Below, in pieces: positions 1-7,400 of a stretch of 41,638 nucleotides of DNA. Source of the DNA: Clostridia bacterium (GTDB taxonomy: Bacteria; Bacillota; Clostridia; Oscillospirales; Ruminococcaceae); the NCBI GenBank assembly GCA_021152595.1, contig JAGKVC010000005.1:1-41638 (forward strand). The letters run 5' to 3'. The notes under the pieces were generated by a model. The model had not been told where the DNA came from and made no database searches. It saw nothing but the letters and a program-made list of their open reading frames with translations. How positions within the stretch are numbered: the stretch's first letter is position 1; every line of letters begins with the position of its first letter. The translations under genes were made by a program, and so were the position numbers.

Positions 1-1709
1 ATGCAGGCAGCGGCAGCGCAACATTCAAAATGACGCTGCAATACACAGATTCAAGCAGTACAACGCAGTATCCGACAATCGCGGAAGCAGATTCGACCGA
101 CGGCTGGGTTCATCTGGAAAATACTTCCTACACGATCCCGAGCGATGCGACTGATATCTCGCTTTACTTTGAAACCGCTGAGGGTACCGGCGATTTCTAC
201 ATTGATGATGTGACGGCTGTCAATGATCCTTCCAATCCGAAACCGCCGAAGCCCGTTCCGTTTGTCCTTGGTGATATGACGAAGGACGGGGAGCTTTCGG
301 CAGCCGATCTTTCCGCAATCAAGCAGGCCGCACTGGCAGAAAAGTATGATTCTGCAACCAGAAAATACGGCGATGTCAATCAGAGCGGTAAGGTCAATGA
401 ACTGGATGTCAACATGATGCGTGATTTTCTGCTTGGCAAGGTCAGCAAGTTTGAAAAGGGCGAGCCGGACGGTGATCCGATCACAGGTCCGCAGGAGTAT
501 GAGAAGTCTTATAACTTCCCCGCCGTTTCCGCGCTGAAGGCAACCAATGAAATCGCGGATCCGTTCATTTTCCAGGATGGTTCCAAGGTGGAAAGTCCGG
601 ATGACTGGTGGCGGCGTCAGGCGGAAATCAGCTGCATGTATGAGTATTACATGTACGGCGTGTGGCGCGACGGTTCCGATGAAGAAGTCAGCTATGATAT
701 CAGCGGCAATAAACTCAAAATCACGGTAAAGCGCAAGAGCACCGGAAAGACAGCTTCGTTTACAGCAAACGTATCGCTGCCCTCTAAGGTTCGTCATGAA
801 GGCGGTGCGCCTGTCGTCGTCGGCATGCATACGAATATTCAGGAGAAGGTTGCAACCGGAAACGGCTATGCAGTTATTACGACCGGTGACATGATGTCGA
901 ATTTTGCGGCTGCCGATAACAATCAGCATACCGGTCCGTTCTATACGCTCTATCCTTACGGGCGTTCGTGGGAAGAGCAGACCGGCGTTCTGATGGCATG
1001 GGGCTGGGGCTGCAGCAAGGTTCTCGACGCGCTTTATGCAGGTGCTGCGGAAGAATTGAATATCAATCCGGACAGCTCGATTGTCACCGGCGTTTCCCGC
1101 TGGGGAAAGGCAGCGGCAGTCTGCGGTGCATATGATAAACGCTTCAAAATGGTAGCGCCTTCCTGCTCCGGTGCGGGCGGACTGGCAATGTACCGCTACC
1201 GATCCGTAGGCAAAACTTACGATTTTACCAGCAAAGGCGGCTCCGGCAGTTACAAGTACAGTGAGAACGAAGCGCTTGGTAATCTTCAGGCGTCAGGTGA
1301 ACAGGGATGGTTTAACGGCAGATTCATGGAATTCCGGGCTGAAAATCAGCTCCCGATGGATCAGCACATGCTCGCTTCGCTTTGCGCCGATCCGAACCGC
1401 TATCTGTTTATCATCTGTTCCTGCCAGGGCGAGGACTGGGTGAATGCACCCGCGCAGTGGATGTCTTATCTCGGTGTCAAACATGTATTTGATTATCTTG
1501 ATCTCAGCGATCATCTCGCAATCAATGTACACCTTTCAGGACACGCAGTTATCGAAGAAGACATGAAATATATGATGGCATATTTTGATCAGCATGTCTA
1601 TGGTATCCAGTCTAAGCTGGATCTCAGCAACCTGACACATTCTCCTTTTGAACTGCCGAAGAATAAAGATCCGTTCGCTGACACCTTTGCAAAGAATTGG
1701 CTCTATTAA
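1..1709 (+). CDS. CE15-type glucuronoyl esterase with CBM and internal dockerin (5' partial)
   Basis: Secreted carbohydrate esterase; the CE15 family cleaves the ester between 4-O-methyl-glucuronoyl side chains of xylan and lignin. The reading frame is open from position 3 with no start in the window, so the N-terminus and any signal peptide lie upstream. The first ~70 residues are the end of a beta-sandwich carbohydrate-binding module (CBM4/9/22 style, ending FYIDDVTAV). Next comes a dockerin at about 270-460 with two calcium loops (GDMTKDGELSAADL and GDVNQSGKVNELDV). The CE15 catalytic domain fills the rest. Its nucleophile is in GVSRWGK (Ser codon at 1095-1097), the CE15 consensus GxSRxGK; GEDW and the His in LSGHAVIEED are likely partners. 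A dockerin placed before the catalytic domain rather than at a terminus is less common. The next gene starts 15 nt after the stop and is probably co-transcribed. Confidence 0.88.
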   Translation, partial: AGSGSATFKMTLQYTDSSSTTQYPTIAEADSTDGWVHLENTSYTIPSDATDISLYFETAEGTGDFYIDDVTAVNDPSNPKPPKPVPFVLGDMTKDGELSAADLSAIKQAALAEKYDSATRKYGDVNQSGKVNELDVNMMRDFLLGKVSKFEKGEPDGDPITGPQEYEKSYNFPAVSALKATNEIADPFIFQDGSKVESPDDWWRRQAEISCMYEYYMYGVWRDGSDEEVSYDISGNKLKITVKRKSTGKTASFTANVSLPSKVRHEGGAPVVVGMHTNIQEKVATGNGYAVITTGDMMSNFAAADNNQHTGPFYTLYPYGRSWEEQTGVLMAWGWGCSKVLDALYAGAAEELNINPDSSIVTGVSRWGKAAAVCGAYDKRFKMVAPSCSGAGGLAMYRYRSVGKTYDFTSKGGSGSYKYSENEALGNLQASGEQGWFNGRFMEFRAENQLPMDQHMLASLCADPNRYLFIICSCQGEDWVNAPAQWMSYLGVKHVFDYLDLSDHLAINVHLSGHAVIEEDMKYMMAYFDQHVYGIQSKLDLSNLTHSPFELPKNKDPFADTFAKNWLY

Positions 1710-1724
1710 ACGGAGGTGTTTGGA

Positions 1725-4316
1725 ATGCGAAGCATTCTGCAGCAAATCGAATTGACAATCGGAGTGATTACGGCTGCCGCAGTGACGGTCTGCGGCATGG
1801 CGATTCCTGCTTCTGCGGCTGCGTCCGGTGATGTGAACCGTGACGGCGCACTGACAAAGTCAGATGTTCAGCAGCTTCAAAAGTGGCTCCTGACATCCTC
1901 TGCATCATTGTCTGACTGGCGTGCAGGCGATATGAATCAGGACGGAAAACTGGATGCAAGGGATCTGACGCTGATGAAGCGTCAGGTCCCTGAGAAGGAA
2001 GATGAACTGCAGTATATTCATCTTAAGGGCAGCAGCATTACCTATGATGGTACCAGCATTCAGGTCAGCGGCAAGACCGCAACGATCAATGCATCCGGAT
2101 CCTATTATATTGACGGCAGCCTTCAGGGCGGTCAGATTCTGGTCAATGTGCCGGATGAGACCGTCGATACCAGAACGGTCAAGCTGTTTCTCAACGGCGT
2201 GGATATGGTCAACGGCGACGCGCCCTGTATCATGGTCGAGAATGCAGAGAATACCTCTGTGAATCTTGTTGCCGGAAAGGAAAACAAGCTTTCCGACGGC
2301 AAAGAAGCACCGCAGGAGGAGCAGGAGCCGGCCTTTGCTGTTTTGCACGCGAAGGATGATCTGACCGTAAAAGGTGAGGGCAAGCTCTCGATCAATGCAG
2401 GCATCCAATACGGCATACACTGCAACAACGATCTCAAGATCACAGGCGGTACGCTCGATGTCACGACCGGCAATACCGATGCGATCCGCGGCAGAACTTC
2501 TGTCACGATCAAAGACGGTACGGTGATTGTTGACAGCGAGGGCGACGGCATCAAGGCAACTAAGGGCAATCTCGATATGTCCGGCGGCTCTGTGCAGATT
2601 AAAGCCGGTAACGATGCAATGCAGGCAGATACGACAATGGATCTGACGGGCGGTGAAATCTGTGCATGCGGCGACCGCGGACTCCGTTCCGAGGGCGTGA
2701 TCACGCTCGACGGCTGTACGGTTCTGGCAACTGCAACGGATAATATCTGTGAGACACTTGGCACGAATAATCAGCCTGTTATGCAGGTTTCCTTTGTGAA
2801 AGAGTGGTCAAAGAATAACCCGATCGCGCTGACAGATTCCGGCAAGCATACGGTATTCGATCAGAATACGCGGAAAAAGTACCGCTACGCACTGATCTCG
2901 TCTCCGGAGCTTCGTTCCGGCACCGATTATCAGCTCTGGGCTGGCGGTATTCAGGTCGAGCGGAACGGTCAGAAGGGATTTTCGATTTCGTCTAATGCAA
3001 ACTATGAGGGCGTCAACAATACTGATCATGCCGATCTGCTGTACGGCGATCTCTTTGATCAATCAACTGTTCACAAGATCGAAGTCTCAATGGACAGCGC
3101 CAAGTGGAAGGATTTTCTCGCACATTCGCAGGATGAGGAGTATTATCCCTGTGATGTTGTGATCGACGGCGAATCGTTCCCGAATGTCGGCATCCGCACA
3201 AAAGGTCACAGCTCGAATCAGTTTATCTATCAGGCGGGACGCGATAAATACAGCTTCCGTATCAAAATGGATAAGTATGACAAGTATCAGAATTACCACG
3301 GTCTGACGGAGATCTGCATGAACAACATGTATTCCGATCCGTCCTGCATGCGTGATATTCTCTGCTACAACGCGATGTATGATCTGGATGCATACGCACC
3401 GGTCTGCGCCTATACGGATATGTATCTGAACGGGCAGCTTTACAGCTTCTATTTCCTCTGCGAGCAGCCCGGAACCACACTTGGTGAACGCCTTGCGACC
3501 AGAGACGATTCCGTCCTTTACAAAGCGGCGGATTTCGGCACAAGCTATGACTGCACTTTTGCGCAGGACATGGATCTGCGAAACTTTGAGGTCAAATTCG
3601 GTACGGATGATAACCTCCAGCACATTACGGAAATTGTGAACGCGATTAACCGTGTTACTCCGCAGAACTACAAGTTCATCGAGGATATTATTGATGTACC
3701 GAGCTGGCTCAAGGGCTTTGCTGTCAATTCTGTTCTCTGCAACTATGACAGCTATAACGGCATGATGCCGCATAACTTCTATGTCCAGTATAACGAGGGC
3801 AAGATGTACTATGTCGGCTGGGACTACAACCTCTCGCTCGGCAACTTTATGGATTACGGTGCTTCCGTTAATTCTGACGTCAACACCGGCATGTATCAGG
3901 CGGATGCAAACCGCCGCCCGATGCTGACGAAGCTGCTTGCAGTTTCCGAGTACAAAAAGCTCTATGACGGGTATGTCATGCAGATCGTGAATTACTATAA
4001 TGATCCCGAAAAGACGATTAATGGCTTTGCGTCACTGATTCGCAGTCATGTCAAGGCGGATCCGCGGTTCCTCTTTACCGCTGATCAGTTTGAATCGAAT
4101 ATTGCCAAGAGCCCGAACGGTCTTCAGGTCTCGCAGAACCCCGGCGGTATGTGGGGCGGCGGAGGCATGTGGGGCGGCGGAATGTGGGGAGGCTGGCCCG
4201 GCGGCGGTTGGCCCGGCGGAGGCGGCAGCACGCTGTTCTCCTACGGCGGCGATCAGGTCTCAATCCTCGATTTCATGATCAAGCGCAATGAAGTTGTCCG
4301 CGCTGCAATTCGCTGA
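1725..4316 (+). CDS. Dockerin, Cthe_2159-like domain and CotH kinase-like protein
   Basis: Predicted secreted cellulosomal protein of 863 aa. An ATG at 1725 preceded by GGAGGT (1712-1717) is preferred over an in-frame GTG at 1716 that overlaps the ribosome binding site. The order is: signal peptide (about 1-33, cleavage near PASAAA); type I-like dockerin (about 35-88, loops GDVNRDGALTKSDV and GDMNQDGKLDARDL); a beta-helix-like domain (about 96-385) with repeated TGGTLDV/SGGSVQI turns, as in the polygalacturonate-binding Cthe_2159 family; a CotH domain (about 440-775); and a Gly/Trp-rich tail with MWGGG and WPGGG repeats (about 806-836). CotH proteins are atypical protein kinases in Bacillus spore coats. 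The matching region here includes IRTKGHSSNQF, DSYNGMMPHNFY and WDYN. Its target, and whether it is active, cannot be told from sequence. It lies directly behind the CE15 gene. Confidence 0.85.
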   Translation: MRSILQQIELTIGVITAAAVTVCGMAIPASAAASGDVNRDGALTKSDVQQLQKWLLTSSASLSDWRAGDMNQDGKLDARDLTLMKRQVPEKEDELQYIHLKGSSITYDGTSIQVSGKTATINASGSYYIDGSLQGGQILVNVPDETVDTRTVKLFLNGVDMVNGDAPCIMVENAENTSVNLVAGKENKLSDGKEAPQEEQEPAFAVLHAKDDLTVKGEGKLSINAGIQYGIHCNNDLKITGGTLDVTTGNTDAIRGRTSVTIKDGTVIVDSEGDGIKATKGNLDMSGGSVQIKAGNDAMQADTTMDLTGGEICACGDRGLRSEGVITLDGCTVLATATDNICETLGTNNQPVMQVSFVKEWSKNNPIALTDSGKHTVFDQNTRKKYRYALISSPELRSGTDYQLWAGGIQVERNGQKGFSISSNANYEGVNNTDHADLLYGDLFDQSTVHKIEVSMDSAKWKDFLAHSQDEEYYPCDVVIDGESFPNVGIRTKGHSSNQFIYQAGRDKYSFRIKMDKYDKYQNYHGLTEICMNNMYSDPSCMRDILCYNAMYDLDAYAPVCAYTDMYLNGQLYSFYFLCEQPGTTLGERLATRDDSVLYKAADFGTSYDCTFAQDMDLRNFEVKFGTDDNLQHITEIVNAINRVTPQNYKFIEDIIDVPSWLKGFAVNSVLCNYDSYNGMMPHNFYVQYNEGKMYYVGWDYNLSLGNFMDYGASVNSDVNTGMYQADANRRPMLTKLLAVSEYKKLYDGYVMQIVNYYNDPEKTINGFASLIRSHVKADPRFLFTADQFESNIAKSPNGLQVSQNPGGMWGGGGMWGGGMWGGWPGGGWPGGGGSTLFSYGGDQVSILDFMIKRNEVVRAAIR

Positions 4317-4322
4317 TACAAA

Positions 4323-4353
4323 AAACGAGTCGGTTTTTAACCGGCTCGTTTTT
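4323..4353. terminator. Bidirectional intrinsic terminator
   Basis: The stem aacgagtcgg / ccggctcgtt (one T-G wobble on the + strand) is flanked by A-runs and T-runs on both sides. It can therefore stop the CotH gene on the + strand and the small convergent gene on the - strand. Confidence 0.85.
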
Positions 4354-4357
4354 CACG

Positions 4358-4528
4358 TTACATGTCATGGAGCTCTGTTGCAGGGATTTCTTTTGCGAGC
4401 GTAATGACCGGAAGTTCTCCGGTCTCGGGCAGATCGTCTGCTGTTTTCTCGTGCCGATTGTGATACTGGATCGTCTGATCCGGCAGCGGCTGCTTTTGTG
4501 CATCGGCATGTTTTGCATGTTTCGGCAT
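4358..4528 (-). CDS. Small hypothetical protein, 56 aa
   Basis: Unrecognised small protein. The ATG at 4528 is preceded, with about 6 nt spacing, by a strong GGAGGTG ribosome binding site (plus-strand cacctcc, 4534-4540), the best argument that it is real. The frame stays open upstream to 4672, but no comparable site supports a longer start. The product is hydrophilic. It has a His/Lys/Gln-rich N-terminus (MPKHAKHADAQKQ), a middle segment with HNRHEK, an acidic DDLPETGE stretch, and ends ATELHDM. There is no signal peptide or membrane segment. It ends five bases from the terminator shared with the CotH gene. The nearest upstream -10-like sequence is CATAAT (plus-strand attatg, 4569-4574) without a clear -35. 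The LPETG-like string is not followed by a hydrophobic tail, so it is not a sortase signal. Confidence 0.55.
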   Translation of the reverse strand: MPKHAKHADAQKQPLPDQTIQYHNRHEKTADDLPETGELPVITLAKEIPATELHDM

Positions 4529-4603
4529 ACGTTCACCTCCGCAATCAGTATCTGCCGATCTGCGGAGATTATGCATATCACAGAAAATCCATTTCGATGC
4601 ATG

Positions 4604-4632
4604 TTGACAAATCCGGCAGAATCGGATAAAAT
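4604..4632 (+). promoter_or_regulatory. Sigma-A type promoter of the Mbeg1-like gene
   Basis: TTGACA (4604-4609), a 17-nt spacer and TAAAAT (4627-4632), placed about 40 nt before the start codon of the following gene. Confidence 0.8.
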
Positions 4633-4670
4633 GAGTATATACGAAATAAACGATAAGGCAGGGGATTGAC

Positions 4671-5804
4671 ATGGCAAATATTCTGGATTATCTGGACTGG
4701 CGCGGTGATCTCACATTTGATAAGGATGCGTTCAATCAGGTCGATGCGCTGATTCTGGCACAGCTCAGCTATCTGCCGTTTGACAGCTTTGTGCCGGATT
4801 CATTTTCTACGGATATTACAATCGGGGAGACGGCTGCGGCGTTTGATCCGGAGCGGGTAGATACAAAACAGATCAGCTTTTGCTATATGCAGGATCAAGA
4901 GCTGCTCAAAAAGCTCGGAGAATCGGAGCGCTTCCGGGATATTCGTCTGACTGGATATGTCAGCCGGACGGATGAGAACGATGATTCACAGTTTTCCGCT
5001 GTTACCTGTCTGATGCCGGACGGAAACAGCTTTATCTCCTTTCGCGGAACAGACGGCAGTATTGTCGGTTGGAAGGAGGATTTCAATTTCAGCTATATGG
5101 CGGAGACACCAGGTCAGCGCTTTGCGGTGGAATATGTCAATGCGTATGCTGCACTGTCAGAAGGGCGCCTCTGTCTCGGCGGTCATTCCAAGGGCGGCAA
5201 TTTTGCTGTATATGCATCCGTATTCTGTGATGAATCTGCAAAGAACAGAATCGACAAGGTCTTCGATTTTGACGGTCCGGGATTTCGGGATGAGATTGCC
5301 GATTCACCGGAATATGCCGCTGTAATTCCGAAAATTATCAGTGTGATTCCGCAGTCCTCTCTGGTCGGACAGCTTCTGACAAGTAATACTGACCATAAAA
5401 TCGTGACAAGTAAGGCATACGGCGTTGCGCAGCATCTCTCCTATGCGTGGGAGATTATGCGGCATGATTTTGTATATGCTGAGGAACTGTCGAAGCTCGG
5501 TTTATTCATCAACCGCACTATGACAGGCTGGCTGAATGATCTCGATGATGATACGAGGCATATGCTGACCGAGGCAATCTTTGATGTAATACAGGCATCT
5601 GATACAGATACATTCTATGAGATGCAGCAGCACAAGCTGCGATCTGTCCGCGCAATTCTTAAGGCAATGCGTCAGCTTGAGCCGGAACAGCAGGCAGTGC
5701 TGAAACAGGCGATTGCGAAGCTCGCTGCGCAGAGCAAAGAGGCATTGTTCCATGAAAAGAATGCTGCAAAAGAACAAAAGCAGATTGCCGAACAATCGAA
5801 GTAA
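4671..5804 (+). CDS. Mbeg1-like (DUF2974) alpha/beta-hydrolase, lipase-like
   Basis: A 377-aa protein resembling the DUF2974/Mbeg1-like family, a branch of lipase-like alpha/beta hydrolases. The N-terminus (ANILDYLDWRGDLTF, followed by ALILAQLSYLPFD) is typical of the family. The nucleophile elbow GGHSKGGN lies at about 170-177 with Ser173; FISFRGTDGSIVGWKEDF at about 121-138 matches the segment before it. The last ~70 residues are Gln/Lys/Glu-rich and probably helical. No signal peptide is visible, so it is probably cytoplasmic. Substrate is unknown; lipid or ester hydrolysis is inferred from the fold only. It has its own promoter, an AGGGG ribosome binding site before the ATG, and a terminator directly after the stop, so it is monocistronic and convergent with the GH13 gene. 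Confidence 0.82.
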   Translation: MANILDYLDWRGDLTFDKDAFNQVDALILAQLSYLPFDSFVPDSFSTDITIGETAAAFDPERVDTKQISFCYMQDQELLKKLGESERFRDIRLTGYVSRTDENDDSQFSAVTCLMPDGNSFISFRGTDGSIVGWKEDFNFSYMAETPGQRFAVEYVNAYAALSEGRLCLGGHSKGGNFAVYASVFCDESAKNRIDKVFDFDGPGFRDEIADSPEYAAVIPKIISVIPQSSLVGQLLTSNTDHKIVTSKAYGVAQHLSYAWEIMRHDFVYAEELSKLGLFINRTMTGWLNDLDDDTRHMLTEAIFDVIQASDTDTFYEMQQHKLRSVRAILKAMRQLEPEQQAVLKQAIAKLAAQSKEALFHEKNAAKEQKQIAEQSK

Positions 5805-5807
5805 CAG

Positions 5808-5839
5808 AAAAGCCGTGAACGATTTGCTCACGGCTTTTT
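5808..5839. terminator. Bidirectional intrinsic terminator
   Basis: A perfect inverted repeat, AAAAGCCGTGA / TCACGGCTTTT, with a short loop and T-runs on both strands. It sits between the convergent Mbeg1-like and GH13 genes. Confidence 0.88.
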
Positions 5840-5843
5840 GGTA

Positions 5844-7178
5844 TTATTTGCAGCGCCAGATATGGCAGCTCAGCGGTTCAAGCAGACTGCCGCCGCCGAA
5901 ATCATGGGTGCCGCCGGTGACAAGATCATCAGCAAGTCCGTATCCAGCATCAAAATGTGCAGTGAACGGCTGATCGGAAGCATTAACTGCAACGAATACA
6001 CGCTCACCGTCAAAATCGCGCTGAATGATGCACTGCTGATTGGTCAGGACGGGAACCTTCAGGTCACCGTAGCAAAGCGCTTTGCAGGAGCGGTGTGCCT
6101 CGGCAAGTTTGCGGATCAGGTCTGTGATCTCATTATTTTCCGGATGCTCAAAGCAGGGACGCAGCGCAGGATCGCCCTGTTCCTTGCGCGCCTGTGTGCC
6201 CCATTCGCTTCCGTAATAGATGCAGGGGATTCCGGGCATACCGAACAAGATTGTATACACAAGCGGCAGATGTGCCGGATCGTTCAGAATACTTGCAATT
6301 CGCGTGACATCGTGATTATCTGCAAAGCAGAGCAGATGCATACCGCGGTACTGACACCACTGCTCCGGACCGAAACGGTTTTTGAGCGAGTGGCAGATCT
6401 CAAACATATTCATTGAATTGAAGCTGGAATAGAGTCCCTTATAGCATTCATAGTTTGTTGCGGAGTGCAGCATTTCCGGATTCACCCAGCGCGAATAATC
6501 TCCGTGCAGCAGCTCTCCGATCAGGAAGAAATCAGGTTTCAGACTGTCTGTAAAGCGACGCAGATTCTTCAGAAAATCAAAATCAAGCGAATATGCCACA
6601 TCAAGCCGGATGCCGTCGATGCCGAAATATTCGATCCAGTAGCGGACTGCATCAAAAATGTGATCAACTACTGCCGGATTTCGCAGATTCAGCTTGACAA
6701 GATCAAAGTGACCTTCCCAGCCCTCATACCAGAGACCGTCGTTATAATTGCTGTTGCCGTCGAAGCTGATATGGAACCAGTCTTTATAGGGCGAATCCCA
6801 TTTCTTCTCACATACATCGCGGAACTGCGGAAATCCTCTGCCGACATGGTTGAACACGCCGTCCAGTACAACGCGAATCCCTTTTTCATGCAGTGCATCG
6901 CAGACGCGCTTGAAATCCTCATTTGTTCCAAGGCGTGTATCAATCCGCTTAAAATCGCGTGTATTGTAGCCGTGGGTATCGGATTCAAACACCGGCGAAA
7001 AATAAACTGCATTGCAGCCAAGCGATGCGATGTGATCAATCCAGTCGAGTACCTTGAGGATTCTATGTTCCGGAATACCGTCATTTTCAAACGGCGCGCC
7101 GCAGAATCCCAGCGGATAAATCTGGTAAAACACCGCTTCATAGCCCCAGTTTTTGTTGTTGTCCATGTAGATCGTCAT
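5844..7178 (-). CDS. GH13 alpha-amylase family glycoside hydrolase, cytoplasmic
   Basis: A retaining alpha-glucan hydrolase or transglycosylase of family GH13 (444 aa). All core motifs are visible: DGVFNH (106-111), GIRLDVA with nucleophile Asp193, GELL with acid/base Glu222, and FADNHD with the third acid Asp290. The N-terminus (WGYEAVFYQIYPLGFCG) leads straight into the TIM barrel, so the extra N-terminal domain of neopullulanases is absent. A short C-terminal beta domain follows. No signal peptide is present, so it probably acts on imported maltodextrin or stored glycogen; exact specificity is not readable. The first ATG (7178) abuts AAAGG. The ATG four codons later (7166) has that site at about 11 nt and may be the real start, giving 440 aa. 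Confidence 0.9.
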   Translation of the reverse strand: MTIYMDNNKNWGYEAVFYQIYPLGFCGAPFENDGIPEHRILKVLDWIDHIASLGCNAVYFSPVFESDTHGYNTRDFKRIDTRLGTNEDFKRVCDALHEKGIRVVLDGVFNHVGRGFPQFRDVCEKKWDSPYKDWFHISFDGNSNYNDGLWYEGWEGHFDLVKLNLRNPAVVDHIFDAVRYWIEYFGIDGIRLDVAYSLDFDFLKNLRRFTDSLKPDFFLIGELLHGDYSRWVNPEMLHSATNYECYKGLYSSFNSMNMFEICHSLKNRFGPEQWCQYRGMHLLCFADNHDVTRIASILNDPAHLPLVYTILFGMPGIPCIYYGSEWGTQARKEQGDPALRPCFEHPENNEITDLIRKLAEAHRSCKALCYGDLKVPVLTNQQCIIQRDFDGERVFVAVNASDQPFTAHFDAGYGLADDLVTGGTHDFGGGSLLEPLSCHIWRCK

Positions 7179-7203
7179 CCTTTCGGGTTTAAGATATGCA
7201 TAT

Positions 7204-7212
7204 ATTATACCA
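7204..7212 (-). promoter_or_regulatory. Extended -10 promoter element for the GH13 gene
   Basis: On the - strand TGGTATAAT, a perfect -10 with the TGn extension, lies about 25 nt upstream of the GH13 start. No good -35 is seen at 17 nt. The neighbouring csm6-like gene is transcribed divergently. Confidence 0.65.
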
Positions 7213-7295
7213 TAAGTTTATGAATTTTTCTATGTTCAATTATGACAATCTTGCCGGTGATATTTGGTATATGTTACAAAATATCAGTTTCCAGC

Positions 7296-7324
7296 TTGAC
7301 AATTCTGACAAATAGACTTATAAT
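7296..7324 (+). promoter_or_regulatory. Consensus sigma-A promoter of the Csm6-like gene
   Basis: TTGACA (7296-7301), 17 nt, TATAAT (7319-7324): a perfect match to consensus. The expected leader is about 70 nt. No operator-like repeat was noticed. Confidence 0.85.
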
Positions 7325-7400
7325 ACAGGTGTATGTATTAGCTGCTGTCAAGATGATATATCTGAATTTTGAATCCCGATTCTACAAAAAGGAGAATACT

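Noticed and set aside
51..929. A 292-codon antisense frame opposite the CBM/dockerin/esterase
   Set aside because: The sense strand encodes known motifs; the antisense product has no family features.
4380..4440. LPETG-like string in the small protein as a sortase signal
   Set aside because: It lies mid-protein and is not followed by a hydrophobic segment and positive tail.
5838..7223. Two open + strand frames opposite the GH13 gene
   Set aside because: The GH13 gene has all catalytic motifs; the opposite frames lack ribosome binding sites and domains.
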